This document shows, one piece after another, positions 15,201 through 30,200 of a stretch of 64,000 bases of DNA; the stretch's first letter is position 1, and each line of letters starts with the position of its first letter. The DNA comes from Nectonema munidae (Eukaryota > Nematomorpha > Nectonematoida > Nectonematidae). Location of the stretch: assembly GCA_030549495.1 (NCBI GenBank), contig JAUIRK010001057.1, positions 1 through 64,000 of the forward strand. The letters run 5' to 3'. A model generated the notes under the pieces. That model had not been told where the DNA came from. It made no database searches and worked only from the letters and a program-made list of their open reading frames with translations. The position numbers and the translations under genes were made by a program.

Positions 15201-18200
15201 ACTTACAAAATTCCTCTCAGACTCCGATTCCAAGTTATTAAAAAAATCCAACTCGAACACCGATTCCGACTCCTATAACTTACAAAATTCCTCTCAGACT
15301 CCGATTCCAAGTTATTAAAAAATCCAACTCGAACACCGATTCCGACTCCTATAACTTACAAAATTCCTCTCAGATTCCGATTCCAAGTTATTAAAAAAAT
15401 CCAACTCACACCGATTCCGACTCCTATAACTTACAAAATTCCTCTCAGACTCCGATTCCAAGTTATTAAAAAAATCCAACTCGAACACCGATTCCGACTC
15501 CTATAACTTGCAAAATTCCTCTTAGACTCCGATTCCTATTTATTAAAAAATCCAACTCGAACACCGATTCCGACTCCTATAACTTACAAAATTCCTCTCA
15601 GATTCCGACCCCAAGTTATTAAAAAAATCCAACTCCGACACCGATTCCGACTCCTATAACTTACAAAATTCCTCTTAGATTCCGATTCCAAGTTATTAAA
15701 AAAATCCAACTCGAACACCGATTCCGACTCCTATAACTTACAAAATTCCTCTCAGACTCCGATTCCTATTTATTAAAAAAATCCAATTCGAACACCGATT
15801 CCGACTCCTATAACTTCCAAAATTCCTCTCAGACTCCGACTCCAAGTTATTAAAAAAATCCAACTCCGACACCGATTCCGACTCCTATAACTTACAAAAT
15901 TCCTCTCAGACTCCGACTCCAAGTTATTAAAAAATCCAACTCCTACACCGATTCCGACTCCTATAACTTACAAAATTCCTCTCAGACTCCGATTCCAAGT
16001 TATTAAAAAAATCCAACTCGAACACCGATTCCGACTCCTATAACTTACAAAATTCCTCTCAGACTCCGACTCCAAGTTATTAAAAAAATCCAACTCCGAC
16101 ACCGATTCCGACTCCTATAACTTACAAAATTCCTCTTAGACTCCGATTCCTATTTATTAAAAAAATCCAACTCGAACACCGATTCCGAATCCTATAACTT
16201 ACAAAATTCCTCTCAGACTCCGATTCCAAGTTATTAAAAAAATCCAACTCGAACACCGATTCCGACTCCTATAACTTACAAAATTCCTCTCAGACTCCGA
16301 CTCCAAGTTATTAAAAAAATCCAACTCGAACACCGATTCCGACTCCTATAACTTACAAAATTCCTTTCAGATTCCGACCCCAAGTTATTAAAAAAATCCA
16401 ACTCCTACACCGATTCTGACTCCTATAACTTACAAAATTCCTCTCAGACTCCGACTCCAAGTTATTAAAAAAATCCAACTCGAACACCGATTCCGACTCC
16501 TATAACTTACAAAATTCCTCTCAGACTCCGACTCTAAGTTATTAAAAAAATCCAACTCCGACTCCTATAACTTACAAAATTCCTCTCAGATTCCGAACCC
16601 AAGTTATTAAAAAAAAAATCCAACTCCGACTCCTATAACTTACAAAATTCCTCTCAGACTCCGATACCAAGTTATTAAAAAAATCCAACTCGAACACCGA
16701 TTCCGACTCCTATAACTTACAAAATTCCTCTCAGATTCCGACCCCAAGTTATTAAAAAAATCCAACTCCGACTCTCCTATAACTTACAAAATTCCTCTCA
16801 GACTCCGACTCCAAGTTATTAAAAAAATCCAACTCCCACCCCGATTCCGACTCCTATAACTTACAAAATTCCTCTCAGACTCCGACTCCAAGTTATTAAA
16901 AAAATCCAACTCGAACACCGATTCCGACTCCTATAACTTACAAAATTCCTTTCAGATTCCGACCCCAAGTTATTAAAAAAATCCAACTCCTACACCGATT
17001 CCGACTCCTATAACTTACAAAATTTCTCTTAGATTCCGATTCCTATTTATTAAAAAATCCAACTCGAACACCGATTCCGACTCCTATAACTTACAAAATT
17101 CCTCTCAGACTCCGACTCCAAGTTATTAAAAAAATCCAACTCGAACACCGATTCCGACTCCTATAACTTACAAAATTCCTCTCAGATTCCGACTCCAAGT
17201 TATTAAAAAAATCCAACTCGAACACCGATTCCGACTCCTATAACTTACAAAATTCCTCTTAGACTCCGACTCCAAGTTATTAAAAAAATCCAACTCAACA
17301 CCGATTCCGACTCCTATAACTTACAAAATTCCTCTCAGATTCCGATTCCAAGTTATTAAAAAATCCAACTCGAACACCGATTCCGACTCCTATAACTTAC
17401 AAAATTCCTCTCAGACTCCGATTCCAAGTTATTAAAAAAATCCAACTCGAACACCGATTCCGACTCCTATAACTTACAAAATTCCTCTCAGATTCCGACC
17501 CCAAGTTATTAAAAAATCCAACTCCCACTCCTATAACTTCCAAACTTCCTCTCAGACTCCGACTCCAAGTTATTAAAAGAATCCAACTCGAACACCGATT
17601 CCGACTCCAACTTACAAAATTCCTCTCGGATTCCGACTCCATTAAAAAATTCCAACTCCGACTCCTATAACTTACAAAATTCCTCTCAGATTCCGAATCC
17701 AAGTTATTAAAAAAATCCAACTCCGACACCGATTCCGCCTCCTATAACTTACAAAATTCCTCTCAAATCTGATTCCAAGTTATTAAAAAAACCCAACTCG
17801 AACACCAATTCCGACTCCTATAACTTACAAAATTCCTCTCAGATTCCGACTCCAAGTTATTAAAAAAATCCAACTCTTACACCGATTCCGACTCCTATAA
17901 CTTACAAAATTCCTCTCAGACTCTGACTCCAATTTATTAAAAAACCCAACTCGAACACCAATTCCGACTCCTATAACTTACAAAATTCCTCTCAGACTCC
18001 GACTCCAAGTTATTAAAAAAATCCAACTCGAACACCGATTCCGACTCCTATAACTTACAAAATTCCTCTCAGATTCCGACCCCAAGTTATTAAAAAATCC
18101 AACTCCGACACCGATTCCGACTCCTATAACTTACAAAATTCCTCTCAGACTCCGACTTCAAGTTATTAAAAAAATCCAACTCGAACACCGATTCCGACTC

Positions 18201-21200
18201 CTATAACTTACAAAATTCCTCTCAGACTCCGACTCCAAGTTATTAAAAAAATCCAACTCCGACTCCTATAACTTACAAAATTCCTCTCAGATTCCGACTC
18301 CAAGTTATTAAAAAAATCCAACTCGAACACCGATTCCGACTCCTATAACTTACAAAATTCCTTTCAGATTCCGACCCCATGTTATTAAAAAAATCCAACT
18401 CCTACACCGATTCCGACTCCTATAACTTACAAAATTCCTCTCAGACTCCGAATCCAAGTTATTAAAAAAATCCAACTCGAACACCGATTCCGACTCCTAT
18501 AACTTACAAAATTCCTCTCAGATTCCGATTCCAAGTTATTAAAAAAATCCAACTCAACACCGATTCCGACTCCTATAACTTACAAAATTCCTCTCAGATT
18601 CCGATTCCAAGTTATTAAAAAATCCAACTCGAACACCGATTCCGACTCCTATAACTTACAAAATTTCTCAGATTCCGACCCCAAGTTATTAAAAAAATCC
18701 AACTACTACACCGATTCCGACTCCTATAACTTCCAAAATTCTTCTCAGACTCCGATTCCAAGTTATTAAAAAAATCCAACTCCGACACCGATTCCTATAA
18801 CTTACAAAATTCCTCTCAGACTCCGATTCCAAGTTATTAAAAAAATCCAACTCCGACATCGATTCCGACTCTTATAACTTACAAAATTCCTCTCAGACTC
18901 CGATTCCAAGTTATTAAAAAATCCAACTCGAACACCGATTCCGACTCCTATAACTTACAAAATTCCTCTCAGATTCCGATTCCAAGTTATTAAAAAATCC
19001 AACTCTACACCGATTCCGACTCCTATAACTTACAAAATTCCTCTCAGACTCCGACTCCAAGTTATTAAAAAAATCCAACTCGAACACCGATTCCGACTCC
19101 TATAACTTACCAAAATTCCTCTCAGATTCCGACTCCAAGTTATAAAAAAATCCAACTCGAACACCGATTCCGACTCCTATAACTTACAAAATTCCTCTCA
19201 GACTCCGACTCCAAGTTATTAAAAAAATCCAACTCCAACACCGATTCCGACTCCTATAACTTACAAAATTCCTCTCAGATTCCGACCCCAAGTTATTAAA
19301 AAATCCAACTCCCACTCCTATAACTTCCAAACTTCCTCTCAGACTCCGACTCCAAGTTATTAAAAGAATCCAACTCGAACACCGATTCCGACTCCAACTT
19401 ACAAAATTCCTCTCAGATTCCGATTCCAAGTTATTAAAAAAATCCAACTCTACACCGATTCCGACTCCTATAACTTACAAAATTCCTCTCAGACTCCGAA
19501 TCTAAAGTTATCCAACTCGAACACCGATTCCGACTCCTATAACTTACAAAATTCCTCTCAGACTCCGACTCCAAGTTATTAAAAAAATCCAACTCGAACA
19601 CCGATTCCGACTCCTATAACTTACAAAATTCCTCTCAGATTCCGACTCCAAGTTATTAAAAAAATCCAACTCGAACACCGATTCCGACTCCTATAACTTA
19701 CAAAATTCCTCTCAGACTCCGACTCCAAGTTATTAAAAAAATCCAACTCGAACACCGATTCCGACTCCTATAACTTACAAAATTCCTCTCAGATTCCGAC
19801 CCCAAGTTATTAAAAAAATCCAACTCGAACACCGATTCCGACTCCTATAACTTACAAAATTCCTCTCAGATTCCGACTCCAAGTTATTAAAAAAATCCAA
19901 CTCCTACACCGATTCCGACTCCTATAACTTACAAAATTCCTCTCAGACTCCGATTCCAAGTTATTAAAAAAATCCAACTCGAACACCGATTCCGACTCCT
20001 ATAACTTACAAAATTCCTCTCAGACTCCGACTCCAATTTATTAAAAAAATCCAACTCGAACACCGATTCCGACTCCTATAACTTACAAAATTCCTCTCAG
20101 ATTCCGACCCCAAGTTATTAAAAAAATCCAACTCCTACACCGATTCCGACTCCTATAACTTACAAAATTCCTCTCAGACTCCGACTCCAAGTTATTAAAA
20201 AAATCCAACTCGAACACCGATTCCGACTCCTATAACTTACAAAATTCCTCTCAGATTCCGACTCCAAGTTATTAAAAAAATCCAACTCGAACACCGATTC
20301 CGACTCCTATAACTTACAAAATTCCTCTCAGACTCCGACTCCAAGTTATTAAAAAAATCCAACTCGAACACCGATTCCGACTCCTATAACTTACAAAATT
20401 CCTCTCAGATTCCGACTCCAAGTTATTAAAAAAATCCAACTCCTACACCGATTCCGACTCCTATAACTTACAAAATTCTTCTCAGACTCCGACTCCAAGT
20501 TATTAAAAAAATCCAACTCGACACCGATTCCGACTCCTATAACTTACAAAATTCCTCTCAGACTCCGATTCCAAGTTATTAAAAAAATCCAACTCGAACA
20601 CCGATTCCGACTCCTATAACTTACAAAATTCCTCTCAGACTCCGACTCCAAGTTATTAAAAAAATCCAACTCAACACCGATTCCGACTCCTATAACTTAC
20701 AAAATTCCTCTCAGATTCCGACTCCAAGTTATTAAAAAAATCCAACTAATTCCGACTCCTATAACTTACAAAATTCCTCTCGGACTCCGAATCCAAGTTA
20801 TTAAAAAAATCCAACTCGAACACCAATTCCGACTCCTATAACTTACAAAATTCCTCTCAGATTCCGACTCCAAGTTATTAAAAAAATCCAACTCGAACAC
20901 CGATTCCGACTCCTATAACTTACAAAATTCCTCTCAGATTCCGACCCCAAGTTATAAAAAAATCCAACTCGAACACCGATTCCGACTCCTATAACTTACA
21001 AAATTCCTCTCAGATTCCGACTCCAAGTTATTAAAAAAATCCAACTCGAACACCGATTCCGACTCCTATAACTTACAAAATTCCTCTCAGATTCCGACCC
21101 CAAGTTATAAAAAAATCCAACTCCTACACCGATTCCGACTCCTATAACTTACAAAATTCCTCTTAGACTCCGATTCCTATTTATTAAAAAAATCCAACTC

Positions 21201-24200
21201 GAACACCGATTCCGACTCCTATAACTTACAAAATTCCTCTCAGATTCCGACTCCAAGTTATTAAAAAAATCCAACTCGAACACCGATTCCGACTCCTATA
21301 ACTTACAAAATTCCTCTCAGACTCCGACTCCAAGTTATTAAAAAAATCCAACTCCAACACCGATTCCGACTCCTATAACTTACAAAATTCCTCTCAAATC
21401 TGACTCCAAGTTATTAAAAAAACCCAACTCGAACACCGATTCCGACTCCTATAACTTACAAAATTCCTCTCAGATTCCGACACCAAGTTATTAAAAAAAT
21501 CCAACTCGAACACCGATTCCGACTCCTATAACTTACAAAATTCCTTTCAGATTCCGACCCCAAGTTATTAAAAAACCCAACTCCGACTCCTATAACTTCC
21601 AAAATTCCTCTCAGACTCCGATTCCAAGTTATTAAAAAATCCAACTCGAACACGATTCCGACTCCTATAACTTACAAAATTCCTCTCAGACTCCGACTCC
21701 AAGTTATTAAAAAAATCCAACTCGAACACCGATTCCGACTCCTATAACTTACAAAATTCCTCTCAGATTCCGACTCCAAGTTATTAAAAAAATCCAACTC
21801 CTACACCGATTCCGACTCCTATAACTTACAAAATTCCTCTCAGACTCCGAATCCAAGTTATTAAAAAATTCCAACCTCCGACTCCTAAAACTTACAAAAT
21901 TCCTCTCAGATTCCGACTCTAAGATATTAAAAAAATCCAACTCCGACACCGATTCCTATAACTTACAAAATTCCTCTCAGACTCCGACTCCAAGTTATTA
22001 AAAAAATCCAACTCGAACACCGATTCCGACTCCTATAACTTACAAAATTCCTCTCAGACTCCGACTCCAAGTTATTAAAAAAATCCAACTCGAACACCGA
22101 TTCCGACTCCTATAACTTACAAAATTCCTCTCAGACTCCGACTCCAAGTTATTAAAAACACCGATTCCGACTCCTATAACTTACAAAATTCCTCTCAGAT
22201 TCCGACCCCAAGTTATTAAAAAAATCCAACTCGAACACCGATTCCGACTCCTATAACTTACAAAATTCCTCTCAGACTCCGACTCCAAGTTATTAAAAAA
22301 ATCCAACTCGAACACCGATTCCGACTCCTATAACTTACAAAATTCCTCTCAGATTCCGACCCCAAGTTATTAAAAAAATCCAACTCGAACACCGATTCCG
22401 ACTCCTATAACTTACAAAATTCCTCTCAGACTCCGATTCCAAGTTATTAAAAAAATCCAACTCGAACACCGATTCCGACTCCTATAACTTACAAAATTCC
22501 TCTCAGACTCCGACTCCAAGTTATTAAAAAAATCCAACTCCGACACCGATTCCGACTCCTATAACTTACAAAATTCCTCTTAGACTCCGATTCCTATTTA
22601 TTAAAAAAATCCAACTCGAACACCGATTCCGACTCCTATAACTTACAAAATTCCTTTCAGATTCCGACCCCATGTTATTAAAAAAATCCAACTCCTACAC
22701 CGATTCCGACTCCTATAACTTACAAAATTCCTCTCAGACTCCGACTCCAAGTTATTAAAAAAATCCAACTCGAACACCGATTCCGACTCCTATAACTTAC
22801 AAAATTCCTCTCAGACTCCGACTCCAAGTTATTAAAAAAATCCAACTCGAACACCGATTCCGACTCCTATAACTTACAAAATTCCTCTCAGACTCCGACT
22901 CCAAGTTATTAAAAAAATCCAACTCCGACTCCTATAACTTACAAAATTCCTCTCAGATTCCGACCCCAAGTTATTAAAAAAATCCAACTCGAACACCGAT
23001 TCCGACTCCTATAACTTACAAAATTCCTCTCAGACTCCGACTCCAAGTTATTAAAAAAATTCAACTCCGACTCCTATAACTTACAAAATTCCTCTCAGAT
23101 TCCGACTCCAAGTTATTAAAAAAATCCAACTCCGACACCGATTCCGACTCCTATAACATACAAAATTCCTCTTAGACTCCGTTTCCTAGTTATTAAAAAA
23201 ATCCAACTCGAACACCGATTCCGACTCCTATAACTTACAAAATTCCTCTCAGACTCTGACTCCAAATTATTAAAAAAATCCAACTCCGACTCCTATAACT
23301 TACAAAATTCCTCTCAGACTCCGACTCCAAGTTATTAAAAAAATCCAACTCGAACACCGATTCCGACTCCTATAACTTTACAAAATTCCTCTCAGACTCC
23401 GACTCCAAGTTATTAAAAAATCCAACTCGAACACCGATTCCGACTCCTATAACTTACAAAATTCCTCTCAGATTCCGATTCCAAGTTATTAAAAAAATCC
23501 AACTCCTACACCGATTCCGACTCCTATAACTTACAAAATTCCTCTCAGATTCCGAACCCAAGTCCGATACCGATTCCGACTCCTATAACTTACAAAATTC
23601 CTCTCAGATTCCGACCCCAAGTTATTAAAAAAATCCAACTCCTACACCGATTCCGACTCCTATAACTTCCAAAATTCCTCTCAGACTCCGATTCCAAGTT
23701 ATTAAAAAAATCCAACTCGAACACCGATTCCGACTCCTATAACTTACAAAATTCCTCTCAGACTCCGATTCCAAGTTATTAAAAAAATCCAACTCGTACA
23801 CCGATTCCGACTCCTATAACTTACAAAATTCCTCTCAGACTCCGATTCCAATTTATTAAAAAAATCCAACTCGAACACCGATTCCGACTCCTATAACTTA
23901 CAAAATTCCTCTCAGATTCCGACTCCAAGTTATTAAAAAAATCCAACTCAACACCGATTCCGACTCCTATAACTTACAAAATTCCTCTCAGACTCTGACT
24001 CCAAATTATTAAAAAAATCCAACTCGAAAACCGATTCCGACTCCTATAACTTATAAAATTCCTCTCAGATTCCGACTCCAAGTTATTTAAAAAATCATAC
24101 TCCGACTCCTATAACTTACAAAATTCCTCTCAGACTCCGACTGTAAGTTATTAAAAAATCCAACTCCGACACCGATTCCGACTCCTATAACTTACAAAAT

Positions 24201-27200
24201 TCCTCTCAGACTCCGATTCCAAGTTATTAAAAAAATCCAACTCGAACACCGATTCCGACTCCTATAACTTACAAAATTCCTCTCAGACTCCGACTCCAAG
24301 TTATTAAAAGAATCCAACTCGAACACCGATTCCGACTCCAACTTACAAAATTCCTCTCGGATTCCGACTCCATTAAAAAATTCCAACTCCGACTCCTATA
24401 ACTTACAAAATTCCTCTCAGACTCCGACTCTAAGTTATTAAAAAAATCCAACTCCGACACCGATTCCGACTCCTATAACTTACAAAATTCCTCTCAGACT
24501 CCGAATCTAAGTTATTAAAAAAATCCAACTCCGACTCCTATAACTTCCAAAATTCCTCTCAGACTCCGACTCCAAGTTATTAAAAAAATCCAACTCCGAT
24601 ACCGATTCCGACTCCTATAACTTACAAAATTCCTCTCAGACTCCGATTCCAAGTTATTAAAAAAATCCAACTCGAACACCGATTCCGACTCCTATAACTT
24701 ACAAAATTCCTCTCGGATTCCGACTCCAAGTTATTAAAAAAATCCAACTAACCGATTCCGACTCCTATAACTTACAAAATTCCTCTCAGACTCCGATTCC
24801 AAGTTATTAAAAAAATCCAACTCGGACACCGATTCCGACTCCTATAACTTACAAAATTCCTCTCAGATTCCGATTCCAATTTATTAAAAAAATCCAACTC
24901 GAACTCCGACTCCTATAACTTCCAAAATTCCTCTCAGACTCCGACTCCAAGTTATTAAAAAAATCCAACTCCAACACCGATTCCGACTCCTATAACTTAC
25001 AAAATTCCTCTCAGATTCTGACCCCAAGTTATTAAAAAAATCCAAATCCGACACCGATTCCGACTCCTATGACTTACAAAATTCCTCTCAGACTCCGACT
25101 CCTAAGTTATTAAAAAATCCAACTCCGACACCGATTATCCTATAACTTACAAAATTCCTCTCAGACTCCGACTCCAATTTATTAAAAAAATCCAACTCGA
25201 ACACCGATTCCGACTCCTATAACTTACAAAATTCCTCTCACACTCCGACTCCAAGTTATTAAAAAAATCCAACTCCTACACCGATTCCGACTCCTATAAC
25301 TTACAAAATTCCTCTTAGACTCCGATTCCTATTTATTAAAAAAATCCAACTCGAACACCGATTCCGACTCCTATAACTTACAAAATTCCTCTCAGACTCC
25401 GAATCTAAGTTATTAAAAAAATCCAACTAGAAAACCGACTCCTATAACTTACAAAATTCCTCTCAGACTCCGACTCCTATTTATTAAAAAAATCCAACTC
25501 GGACACCGATTCCGACTCCTATAACTTACAAAATTCCTCTCAGACTCCGATTCCTATTTATTAAAAAAATCCAACTCGGACACCGATTCGACTCCTATAA
25601 CTTACAAAATTCCTCTCAGATTCCGATTCCAAGTTATTAAAAAAATCCAACTCGAACACCGATTCCGACTCCTATAACTTACAAAATTCCTCTCAGACTC
25701 CGACTCCAATTTATTAAAAAAATCCAACTCCACACCGATTCCGACTCCTATAACTTACAAAATTCCTCTCAGACTCCGACTCCAAGTTATTAAAAAAATC
25801 CAACTCAACACGATTCCGACTCCTATAACTTACAAAATTCCTCTCAGACTCCGACTCCAAGTTATTAAAAAAATCCAACTCGAACACCGATTCCGACTCC
25901 TATAACTTACAAAATTCCTCTTAGAATCCGATTCCAAGTTATTAAAAAAATCCGACTTGAACACCGATTCCGACTCCTATAACTTACAAAATTCCTCTCA
26001 GATTCCGACTCCAAGTTATTAAAAAATCCAACTCGACACCGATTCCGACTCCTATAACTTACAAAATTCCTCTCAGACTCCGACTCCAAGTTATTAAAAA
26101 AATCCAACTGAAACCGATTCCGACTCCTATAACTTACAAAATTCCTCTCAGACTCCGACTCCAAGTTATTAAAAAAATCCAACTCGGACACCGATTCCGA
26201 CTCCTATAACTTACAAAATTCCTCTCAGACTCCGATTCCAAGTTATTAAAAAAATCCAACTCGAACACCGATTCCGACTCCTATAACTTACAAAATTCCT
26301 CTCAGACTCCGATTCCAAGTTATAAAAAAATCCAACTCGAACACCGATTCCGACTCCTATAACTTACAAAAATTCCTCTCAGACTCCGATTCCAATTTAT
26401 TAAAAAAATCCAACTCGAACACCGATTCCGACTCCTATAACTTACAAAATTCCTCTCAGATTCCGACTCCAAGTTATTAAAAAAATCCAACTCTACACCG
26501 ATTCCGACTCCTATAACTTACAAAATTCCTCTTAGACTCCGATTCCTATTTATTAAAAAAATCCAACTCGAACACCGATTCCGAATCCTATAACTTACAA
26601 AATTCCTCTCAGATTCCGACTCCAAGTTATTAAAAAAATCCAACTCGAACACCGATTCCGACTCCTATAACTTACAAAATTCCTCTCAGATTCCGACTCC
26701 AAGTTATTAAAAAAATCCAACTCCGACACCGATTCCGACTCCTATAACTTACAAAATTCCTCTTAGACTCCGATTCCTATTTATTAAAAAAATCCAACTC
26801 GAACACCGATTCCGACTCCTATAACTTCCAAAATTCCTCTCAGACTCCGATTCTAAGTTAATAAAAAAATCCAAATCGAACACCGATTCCGACTCTTATA
26901 ACTTACAAAATTCCTCTCAGACTCCGACTCCAAGTTATTAAAAAAATCCAACTCCAACACCGATTCAGACTCCTATAACTTACAAAATTCCTCTTAGACT
27001 CCGATTCCAATTTATTAAAAAAATTCAACTCGAACACCGATTCCGAATCCTATAACTTACAAAATTTCTCTCAGATTCCGACTCCAAGTTATTAAAAAAA
27101 TCCAACTCGAACACCGATTCCGACTCCTATAACTTACAAAATTCCTCTCAGACTCCGATTCTAAGTTAATAAAAAAATCCAACTCCGACACCGATTCTGA

Positions 27201-30200
27201 TTCCTATAATTTCTAAAATTCTTCTCAGAATCCGATTCCAAGTTATTAAAAAAATCCAACTTGAACACCGATTCCGACTCCTATAACTTACAAAATTCCT
27301 CTCAGAATCTGACTCCAAGTTATTAAAAAAATCCAACTCCGACACCGATTCCGACTCCTATAACTTACAAAATTCCTCTCAGACTCCGACTCCAAGTTAT
27401 TAAAAAAATCCAACTCGAACACCGATTCCGACTCCTATAACTTACAAAATTCCTCTCAGATTCCGACTCCAAGTTATTAAAAAAATCCAACTCCAACACC
27501 GATTCCGACTCCTATAACTTACAAAATTCCTCTCAGATTCCGATTCCAAGTTATTAAAAAAATCCAACTAACAGATTCCGACTCCTATAACTTACAAAAT
27601 TCCTCTCAGAATTCCGACTCTAAGTTATTAAAAAAATCCAACTCGAACACCGATTCCGACTCCTATAACTTCCAAAATTCCTCTCAAATCTGATTCCAAG
27701 TTATTAAAAAAACCCAACTCGAACACCGATTCCGACTCCTATAACTTACAAAATTCCTCTCAGACTCCGACTCCAAGTTATTAAAAAAATCCAACTCGAA
27801 CACCGATTCCGACTCCTATAACTTACAAAATTCCTCTCAGACTCCGACTCCAAGTTATTAAAAAAATCCAACTCGAACACCGATTCCGACTCCTATAACT
27901 TACAAAATTCCTTTCAGATTCCGACCCCAAGTTATTAAAAAAATCCAACTCCTACACCGATTCCGACTCCTATAACTTACAAAATTCCTCTTAGACTCCG
28001 ATTCCTATTTATTAAAAAATCCAACTCGAACACCGATTCCGACTCCTATAACTTACAAAATTCCTCTCTGACTCCGATTCCTATTTATTAAAAAAATCCA
28101 ACCCGAACACCGATTCCGACTGCTATAACTTACAAAATTCCTCTCAGATTCCGACCCCAAGTTATTAAAAAATCCAACTCGAACACCGATTCCGACTCCT
28201 ATAACTTGCAAAATTCCTCTCAGACTACGATTCCAAGTTATTAAAAAATCCAACTCGAACACCGATTCTGACTCCTATAACTTCCAAAATTCCTCTCAGA
28301 TTCCGACTCCAAGTTATTAAAAAATCCAACTACAGATTCCGACTCCTATAACTTACAAAATTCCTCTCAGAACTCCGACTCCAAGTTATTAAAAAAATCC
28401 AACTCCGACACCGATTCCGACTCCTATAACTTACAAAATTCCTCTCAGATTCCGACTCCAAGTTATTAAAAAATCCAACTTGAAAACCGATTCCGACTCC
28501 TATAACTTCCAAAAATCATCTTAGTCTCCGACTCCAAGTTATTAAAAAAATCCAACTCCGACACCGATTCCGACTCCTATAACTTACAAAATTCCTCTCA
28601 GAATCCGATTCCAAGTTATTAAAAAAATCCAACTCGAACACCGATTCCGACTCCTATAACTTACAAAATTCCTCTCAGACTCCGACTCCAAGTTATTAAA
28701 AAAATCCAACTCGAACACCGATTCCGACTCCTATAACTTACAAAATTCCTCTCAGACTCAGACTCCAAGTTATTAAAAAAATCCAAATCGAACACCGATT
28801 CCGACTCCTATAACTTACAAAATTCCTCTCAGAATCCGACTCCAAGTTATTAAAAAAATCCAACTCAACACCGATTCCGACTCCTATAACTTACAAAATT
28901 CCTCTCAGACTCCGATTCCTAAGTTATTAAAAAAATCCAACTCGAACACCGATTCCGACTCCTATAACTTACAAAATTCCTCTCAGACTCCGATTCCAAG
29001 TTATTAAAAAAATCCAACTCGAACACCGATTCCGACTCCTATAACTTCCAAAATTCCTCTCAGACTCCGACTCCAAGTTATTAAAAAAATCCAACTCGAA
29101 CACCGATTCCGACTCCTATAACTTACAAAATTCCTCTCAGACTCCGATTCCAAGTTATTAAAAAAATCCAACTCAACACCGATTCCGACTCCTATAACTT
29201 ACAAAATTCCTCTCAGATTCCGATTCCAAGTTATTAAAAAATCCAACTCGAACACCGATTCCGACTGCTATAACTTACAAAATTCCTCTCAGATTCCGAC
29301 CCCAAGTTATTAAAAAATCCAACTCCCACTCCTATAACTTCCAAAATTCCTCTCAGACTCCGATACCAAGTTATTAAAAAATCCAACTTGAACACCGATT
29401 CCGACTCCTATAACTTACAAAATTCCTCTCAAATCTGATTCCAAGTTATTAAAAAAACCCAACTCGAACACCAATTCCGACTCCTATAACTTACAAAATT
29501 CCTCTCAGACTCCGATACCAAGTTATTAAAAAATCCAACTCGAACACCGATTCCGACTCCTATAACTTACAAAATTCCTCTCAGATTCCGACTCCAAGTT
29601 ATTAAAAAAATCCAACTCGAACACCGATTCCGACTCCTATAACTTCCAAAATTCCTCTCAGACTCCGATACCAAGTTATTAAAAAAATCCAACTCGAACA
29701 CCGATTCCGACTCCTATAACTTACAAAATTCCTCTCAGACTCTGACTCCAAATTATTAAAAAAATCCAACTCCAACACCGATTCCGACTCCTATAACTTA
29801 CAAAATTCCTCTCAGACTCCGATTCCTATTTATTAAAAAATCCAACTCGAACACCGATTCCGACTGCTATAACTTACAAAATTCCTCTCAGATTCCGACC
29901 CCAAGTTATTAAAAAATCCAACTCCCGACTCCTATAACTTCCAAAATTCCTCTCAGACTCCGATTCCAAGTTATTAAAAAATCCAACTCGAACACCGATT
30001 CCGACTCCTATAACTTACAAAATTCCTCTCAGACTCCGACTCCAAGTTATTAAAAAAATCCAACTCGAACACCGATTCCGACTCCTATAACTTACAAAAT
30101 TCCTCTCAGACTCCGACTCCAAGTTATTAAAAAAAAACTCCTACACCGATTCCGACTCCTATAACTTACAAAATTCCTCTTAGACTCCGATTCCTATTTA

